A stretch of DNA of 64,000 nucleotides from Lactuca virosa (lineage: Eukaryota > Streptophyta > Magnoliopsida > Asterales > Asteraceae), in NCBI GenBank assembly GCA_928212115.1, contig CAKMRJ010003334.1, positions 33,485,474-33,549,473 on the forward strand. The letters are read 5' to 3'. The notes under the pieces were generated by a model, which saw only the letters and a list, made by a program, of their open reading frames with translations, searched no databases and was not told the DNA's origin. Below are positions 58,978 through 64,000 of this stretch, piece after piece. Position numbers and translations under genes: made by a program. Within the stretch, counting starts at the first letter, position 1; each line of letters begins with the position of its first letter.

Positions 58978-59156
58978 CCTGGTAGTCATTAGCGTACATC
59001 TGCATCCAAATATTATTTGGTTCTGCTGGTTCTGCTGGTAGAGGTGCTACTGGAATAGGACCAAACATTTCAGGGTTTATGTGATTAAGGAGCTGGTGAT
59101 CATTATTCCTCAGACTCCACCATAAGCGGTATTGCCTTGATAGTGGCCTCCACCTC
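58978..59156 (-). pseudogene. Exon-like fragment, possibly captured from a host gene
   Basis: On the minus strand an AG acceptor precedes 59156 and a good GTAAGC donor follows 58978. The frame between encodes PEMFGPIPVAPLPAEPAEP and NNIWMQMYANDYQG, which looks protein-like. Another frame upstream reads GGGGHYQGNTAYGGV before a stop, suggesting a frameshift. I do not recognise the parent protein and no neighbouring exon is evident. Confidence 0.35.
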
Positions 59157-59390
59157 CTACGTATAATAATATAGTACACATTTAAAAGCATGTTTATTTG
59201 ACGCTCTATATACATAAGGTACATTGCTATCAAACCAAAATTGCGTTGCTATAAAAACTTAAGATTGTATGAGGTTGCATATAGCATCAAAAGAAGGTGA
59301 TATATGGTAATAACAAAAGGAGAGCATACATTGCTGTGAAAAAACAAGATTGTGGTAGCTTCATTTCTGACAATGCCGGGTTAATTTCTA

Positions 59391-59475
59391 ACAATGCGGG
59401 TTGGAATGGAATTGAATTCCAATTCCGATGAACTCCCACGGAATCCGGTGAACCTAACATCATCTTATGTGTAAA
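59391..59475. repeat. Half copy of a GGGTTGGAATGG-type MITE
   Basis: GCGGGTTGGAATGGAATTGAA through CATCTTATGTGTAAAG matches one arm of the MITE at 59792-59986; the second arm is missing. Confidence 0.6.
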
Positions 59476-59609
59476 GACAATTACTCCCAATACAATGTTT
59501 CCACTAATTAACTATTCATGAATATTTGCTTGTTGTCACTAAAGGGAATGTGGCACATCAGTCATCAGTTCTATACTTCTATGGCTATTAATTTCCATGT
59601 TTTTTTAAA

Positions 59610-59756
59610 GGAACAAGGCATCCAACATTAACTTACTACAAGCTACTCACAGGGGTGGCAGAAAGAAAGAATCGTGCATTAATTGAGACGGCAAGAAGCA
59701 TGCTTAAGAGAAAAGGTTTATCCATCGAGTTCTGGGGATGTCTACCAGAAGTTTAC
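59610..59756 (+). pseudogene. Ty1/copia integrase scrap
   Basis: Plus-strand pieces read EQGIQH, LTTSYS, then GVAERKNRALIETARSMLKR and GLSIEFWG, the conserved C-terminal core of copia integrase, over about 150 bp with a shift. It is unrelated to the element at 59987-64000 in position and strand. Confidence 0.7.
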
Positions 59757-59791
59757 CTAACTTGACTACTAACAACACGCATATGCAACCA

Positions 59792-59986
59792 AATTCCGGG
59801 TTGGAATGGAATCAAATTCAGTTACGGCCAAATCCCAGGGAATGCAGTGAACTTAATGTCATCTTATGTGTAAAGGAAAAATTAATGTTGCTTTATCATT
59901 CCATTACACATAAGATGGCGTTAGGCACACCTGATTCCATGGGATTTGGCCGGAATTGGAAATTCCATTCCATTCCAACCCGAAAT
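59792..59986. repeat. MITE with TTCCGGGTTGGAATGGA ends
   Basis: Left arm AATTCCGGGTTGGAATGGA and right arm TCCATTCCAACCCGAAAT are inverted; the inner words CATCTTATGTGTAA / TTACACATAAGATG are also complementary. It directly abuts the left LTR end of the next element. Confidence 0.7.
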
Positions 59987-60350
59987 TGTTAGAACTTCAG
60001 CTGATATTATGTCTATTATTTATATTTTCCTGTCTATGTACAAAATGAATGCTCTAAGCTATAATACGAGATGTTTGTTGGTTTTTCACAAACCTTGCAA
60101 TGAACAATTAAAGAAGAAAAACAGAGTAATGGGGCAAAATGTATTCGTATATAGTCAGTAGTGGGGGATCACATTACAACGTACATTGTGCCTTGGTATT
60201 TAAACAGAAAAATTGCTGAAAATCAGGAACCTACCACTTACTTCCTAAAGACCAGGTTCATCACGATGGCCTTGATTTATTCTTCCTATGACTTAATCAA
60301 ATAGAACGTGCATAAAGAAAATAATTAAAATTCTCTGAATTACTTCTACA
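59987..60350 (-). repeat. 3' LTR of the copia element (364 bp)
   Basis: On the minus strand it starts TGTAGAAGTAATTC directly after the purine tract and ends AGTTCTAACA. The right border is supported by the purine tract; the left border is taken from the TG...CA rule. Confidence 0.65.
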
Positions 60351-60360
60351 TTCTCTTCCT
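60351..60360 (-). other. Polypurine tract of the copia element
   Basis: Minus-strand AGGAAGAGAA, between the pol stop codon (60364-60366) and the LTR start. Usual position for the plus-strand primer. Confidence 0.7.
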
Positions 60361-60363
60361 AAT

Positions 60364-63300
60364 TCAGAGTTTTGTGACTGATTTCACACCAATCAAATCC
60401 CGCATTTCTTCAAATTTCACCCTCTCCATTGACTTAGTCAGGATGTCTGCTTTCAGTTCCGTACTACAAACATGGCTTACCACTATTTCTCCAACCTCAA
60501 CACATTCACGAATAAAATGGTATCTTATATTGATGTGTTTACTGCGACCATGAAATACTGGATTTTTCATCAAATCGAGAGCTGAGCTGTTATCCACAAA
60601 CAATGACACAGGTGGAACCTTTTGTCCAGTTACTTCAGTGAGCATTCTTCTGAGCCATATGGCTTGGCAAGCTGCTTGAGTTGCAGCCATAAACTCAGCT
60701 TCATAGGTTGATAATGCCACACTTCGCTGCTTCTGTGAGGCCCAAGTCACTAAGTTTCCATTCAAGTAGAAGGTTGTCCCTCCTGTGCTTTTGCCATCAC
60801 TCATATCATTTCCAAAATCACTATCAGAGTATCCTGTGAGATTTACTCTGTTTTCTCCCCTGGTGTATGTCAACCCATAATCGAGTGTACCTTTGATGTA
60901 CCTCAAAATACCTTTCACAGCTTGTAAGTGTTTCTCAGTGGGTTTGTCCATGAAGCGACTAACAACCCCAACTGAGAAGGCAAGATCAGGTCGGGTATGT
61001 GTTAAATACCTGAGTGCTCCCACGATGCTTCTATATTCTGTTGGGTTGACTGGTTCTCCTTCTTCGTCTTTTAAGAGTCTCGTTTTTGGTTCAAGTGGGC
61101 ATCTTGAAGCATTGCAATCTTTCATCCGTGATTTGTTCAGCAAGTTCTTGGCATAGGCTTCTTGTTTTAAAGTTATGCCTTTTTCACTTTGATCGACTTC
61201 AATTCCCAGATAGTAAGTTAGTAACCCGAGGTCACTCATTTCAAACTTGGCTTTCATCTCTAATTTGAACCTGTTTACATCATCTTGGCAGCTACCTGTG
61301 ACCAGCAGATCATCAACATACACACCTACTATCAGGACTCTTCCTTCTTCTTTTCTTGTGTACACCGAGTATTCTTGATAGCATCTTCTGAATCCAAGAC
61401 TTTTCAGGTATGTATCCAGACACGCATTCCATGCTCTAGGCGCCTGCTTCAACCCGTACAACGCCTTTGAGAGCTTGTATACTTTGTCTTCTTTTCCTTT
61501 CTTCTCGAAACCTTCTGGTTGAGCTACGTACACTTCCTCTTCCAATTTCCCGTTTAGAAAGGCTGATTTTACATCAAGATGGTGAACCCACCACCCATTT
61601 GTACATGCAAGGCTTAGAATTACTCGGACTGTTTCAATTCTTGCAACCGGAGCAAAGACATCTTCATAATCGATGCCTTGTCTTTGTACATAGCCTTTCG
61701 CCACAATACGTGCCTTGAACTTCACAATTCTTCCTTTCGGGTCTCTTTTCACCTTGTATACCCACTTTAATCCGATCGGTTTTCGCCCCTTTGGAAGTGT
61801 AACTAGTTCCCACGTCTTGTTCTTTTCGATTGCAACCAGTTCTTCTTTCATTGCCTTTTCCCATTCGCTCTTTCCTTTTGCTTCCCTGTGCGTGCTTGGT
61901 TCATCCTGGATCAGCATCAGTTCTTCAAGAGGCAAATGAATTTCCTCTGTATTTTCGTACAGATCCGATAGCAATCGATACCGTTTTGGGGCGCCTCCTC
62001 CGGTGGAACTCGATGCGATGCTTGAGGAAGATGCTTGGATGGGGGAATTTGGGGTACTGGGTGAATTGAATGTAGCCGATGAGCTTGGTGAACTCGTTTT
62101 GTCCGTCGAACTGTCGTGTGGGCTAGGTTGCAAGTTAGTGGGCTCAGTTGGTTCAGCCCAACTTGGTTCATTTTGAGGTGACCCGTATTCGTTTTGAGGT
62201 GTATATGGTTCGGGTGTGTGTAATTCAGGGTCAATCTCTCCTTCGTCGATCTCTTCATCAAAATTGAGTTCAGCATTCAGATCAAATCCTTCTACCGTGA
62301 AGCTCATGCCGTGAATCGCTTTTATCTGTGCTTTTTCATCCCAATTCCAGATCTTTTGTTCTTCGAATACAACATCTCTACTTACATAGAGCTTTCCTGT
62401 ATTGGGATCTAGTAATCGGTAAGCTTTCGAGCCCTTTTCGATTCCCAGATGAACCAACTTCTTGCTTCTGTCTTCTAACTTCTTCAAGTGCCCCTTCGCA
62501 ATTTTCATGTGAGATACACAACCAAACACGCGAATGTGACCTAGGTGTGGTTTGCGACCAGTCCACATCTCGTATGGTGTAGGGTTTTTCAAAGCCTTTG
62601 TACTGATTCTGTTAAGAACATACACAACATGATTCACCGCCTCTCCCCACAATACATCTGGCACACTCATCGTCTTCAAGCTGCTTCTTACCATTTCAAC
62701 CACCGTTCTATTCCGTCTCTCTACCACTCCGTTCTGTTGTGGTGAGTACGGTGATGTGTAATGACGTTCTAAGCCCGATTCATTGCAGTACGAGGTAAAC
62801 TGATTTGACAAAAACTCCCCACCACGATCTGTTCTTAAAACTTTTACTTTTTCCCCTGTTTCTACTTCTACTTTTCTTCTGAAGATCTTAAACATCTCAA
62901 GAGCTTCGTTTTTGGTTTTTAACAGGTAAATCCACATCACTCTACTGAAATCATCAACAAGAAGCATAAAGTACCTGTTACCGGTGGGCGTAGGAGGTGT
63001 AATTGGGCCATAGAGATCACCGTGTATCAACTCGAGTCTCTTCTTTGCTCTGAAGGCTGCTTGAGCTGGAAAGGGGTTCCTTGTCTGTTTGCCTAGTAAG
63101 CATTCCTCACACGACTGTGTAGGGATAATTATCTTTGGCAGTCCTTCAACTATCTTCTTGTCGGACATAATCTTCAGGGCAGAGAAGTTTATGTGTCCCA
63201 GTCGTGTGTGCCAAAGCCATACTGGGTCTCCAATTTGAGCAATTAGACACATTGATTGGGTTTCTTCAAGTTCTATTTTGTACAGGCGATTCTGTGACTT

Positions 63301-63999
63301 CCTTACCTTCATTAGCAACCTTCCATTCTTATCATGAACCCACAAGTACGGTTCTCTGATCTTGATTTCATCCCCACACTCCGATAATTGACCAAGGCTG
63401 ATTATGTTGCTGCAGAGGTCAGGTATGTAATAAACTTCTTGAAGTTTTCTTTGCTCTCCATTCTTGCACTTAAAGATTATTGACCCCTTTCCTGCAATTC
63501 TGACTCTGGACTCATTGCCAAACTTTACATACCCTTGTATTTCTCTGTTTAGGTTGCTGAACTTCTCTCTGTCACCAGTCATATGGTTGCTGGCCCCGGT
63601 ATCCAAATACCACATCTTTGACTGGTTTGTTTCTCCACCTTTTGTTTTCAGTTTTGGACTTACGTTTTCTTCATTAAGAAACACCTCACCTTCTTCTTCT
63701 TTGTTTTCAAATGCTGACAGGAAAAGTGCAGGTTCATCATCGTCTTGAACGAGATTGCTCTCTTGGTTTCTTTCACGCCTTGGATTTTTGCATTCTGCAG
63801 CATAGTGCCCAAAGTCTTGGCAGTTGTAGCACTGGACGTCGCTTTTGTCACGGCTGTTATTTGCACCACTGGTTCCATCCTTTTTCTGGTAAGATCCACT
63901 CCTTCCACGTCCACCTCTTCCTCCTCCATTTCTGCCTCTACCTCGGCCCCTTCCACGTGAGCCACCAAATCCACCACGATTGGATTTGGACTTTGAGTC
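60364..63999 (-). CDS. Ty1/copia Gag(C-term)-Pol polyprotein, partial at N-terminus
   Basis: Retrotransposon polyprotein, open for 1211 codons to TGA and continuing off the right edge. Domains in order: an Arg/Gly-rich stretch, then a Gag zinc knuckle CYNCQDFGHYAAEC (about residues 57-70 of the visible part); aspartic protease LDTGASNHMTG (about 132); integrase with the HTRLGH...CEECLLGK zinc-binding region (about 265-305) and the DDE core (LIHGDLYGP, LRTDRGGEF, SPQQNGVVERRN, about 320-430). Reverse transcriptase follows, with FKARIVAKGY, LDVKSAFLNG, YGLKQAPRAW and the catalytic VGVYVDDLLVTG (about 765-920); then RNase H with GYSDSDFGND, TYEAEF and a VDNSSAL block (about 1070-1160). The domain order IN-RT-RH defines Ty1/copia. 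No in-frame stop was seen; catalytic motifs look intact. The final residues are GVKSVTKL. Confidence 0.96.
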   Translation of the reverse strand, partial: DSKSKSNRGGFGGSRGRGRGRGRNGGGRGGRGRSGSYQKKDGTSGANNSRDKSDVQCYNCQDFGHYAAECKNPRRERNQESNLVQDDDEPALFLSAFENKEEEGEVFLNEENVSPKLKTKGGETNQSKMWYLDTGASNHMTGDREKFSNLNREIQGYVKFGNESRVRIAGKGSIIFKCKNGEQRKLQEVYYIPDLCSNIISLGQLSECGDEIKIREPYLWVHDKNGRLLMKVRKSQNRLYKIELEETQSMCLIAQIGDPVWLWHTRLGHINFSALKIMSDKKIVEGLPKIIIPTQSCEECLLGKQTRNPFPAQAAFRAKKRLELIHGDLYGPITPPTPTGNRYFMLLVDDFSRVMWIYLLKTKNEALEMFKIFRRKVEVETGEKVKVLRTDRGGEFLSNQFTSYCNESGLERHYTSPYSPQQNGVVERRNRTVVEMVRSSLKTMSVPDVLWGEAVNHVVYVLNRISTKALKNPTPYEMWTGRKPHLGHIRVFGCVSHMKIAKGHLKKLEDRSKKLVHLGIEKGSKAYRLLDPNTGKLYVSRDVVFEEQKIWNWDEKAQIKAIHGMSFTVEGFDLNAELNFDEEIDEGEIDPELHTPEPYTPQNEYGSPQNEPSWAEPTEPTNLQPSPHDSSTDKTSSPSSSATFNSPSTPNSPIQASSSSIASSSTGGGAPKRYRLLSDLYENTEEIHLPLEELMLIQDEPSTHREAKGKSEWEKAMKEELVAIEKNKTWELVTLPKGRKPIGLKWVYKVKRDPKGRIVKFKARIVAKGYVQRQGIDYEDVFAPVARIETVRVILSLACTNGWWVHHLDVKSAFLNGKLEEEVYVAQPEGFEKKGKEDKVYKLSKALYGLKQAPRAWNACLDTYLKSLGFRRCYQEYSVYTRKEEGRVLIVGVYVDDLLVTGSCQDDVNRFKLEMKAKFEMSDLGLLTYYLGIEVDQSEKGITLKQEAYAKNLLNKSRMKDCNASRCPLEPKTRLLKDEEGEPVNPTEYRSIVGALRYLTHTRPDLAFSVGVVSRFMDKPTEKHLQAVKGILRYIKGTLDYGLTYTRGENRVNLTGYSDSDFGNDMSDGKSTGGTTFYLNGNLVTWASQKQRSVALSTYEAEFMAATQAACQAIWLRRMLTEVTGQKVPPVSLFVDNSSALDLMKNPVFHGRSKHINIRYHFIRECVEVGEIVVSHVCSTELKADILTKSMERVKFEEMRDLIGVKSVTKL

Positions 64000-64000
64000 A

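Larger units (their letters stand above)
59987..64000 (-). mobile_element. Ty1/copia LTR retrotransposon, largely intact, 5' part off window
   Basis: Minus strand. The 3' LTR is 59987-60350 and the polypurine tract 60351-60360; the Gag(end)-Pol frame runs from beyond 63999 to 60364. An unbroken pol frame suggests recent activity. The 5' LTR, primer site and most of gag are outside the window. Confidence 0.9.

Overview
This is a plant nuclear window: intron-rich genes with GT-AG splice sites, AT-rich intergenic DNA, and a heavy load of nested LTR retrotransposons and foldback elements. The TACG/GGGCGTAC-type LTR repeats and overall style suggest an Asteraceae genome, possibly Lactuca; this is inference, not proven by the sequence.

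Four host genes are supported. (1) Minus strand, 95-2115: 5' two-thirds of a DUF676-type serine esterase (alpha/beta hydrolase) running off the left edge. (2) Minus strand, 7811-10546: WRAP73-like WD40 protein, six exons, 460 aa. (3) Plus strand, 34352-43390: UTP10/HEATR1, the large HEAT-repeat subunit of the small-subunit processome, 28 exons, 2124 aa, with telo-box motifs upstream. (4) Plus strand, 46831-49616: mitochondrial ubiquinol-cytochrome c chaperone (CBP3/UQCC1 type), seven exons, 282 aa. For the three complete genes the hand-spliced exon lengths sum to multiples of three with no internal stop.

Region 12655-29137 is a nested cluster. The outer layer is a plus-strand non-autonomous Ty3-type element (LTRs, Met-tRNA primer site, polypurine tract, about 4 kb internal region without gag-pol). 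Its 5' LTR is interrupted by another LTR fragment (14011-16643, minus). Its 3' LTR is interrupted by a Tat/Athila-like derivative (21727-25996, minus) and by a hAT element with a perfect 8-bp target duplication (27819-29026). Right after it lies a 1.77-kb foldback element (29154-30920) whose arms carry a cysteine-rich peptide frame.

Region 43885-46465 holds a LINE reverse-transcriptase remnant and Mutator-like foldbacks; a third foldback of the same design lies at 51066-52101. Region 52392-54560 is a decayed Ty1/copia element. Region 55057-59986 is a patchwork of MITEs and foldbacks, a tRNA-like SINE box pair, an exon-like fragment and a copia integrase scrap. The right edge (59987-64000, minus) is a largely intact Ty1/copia element with an uninterrupted 1211-codon Gag(end)-Pol frame.

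The most unusual signals are: (a) foldback elements with Mutator-type target duplications that share one hairpin core but are built from different repeated words; (b) a seven-copy tandem array in the Ty3 internal region whose hairpin stem shows compensatory base changes; (c) the cysteine-rich frame kept in dispersed copies of a foldback family.
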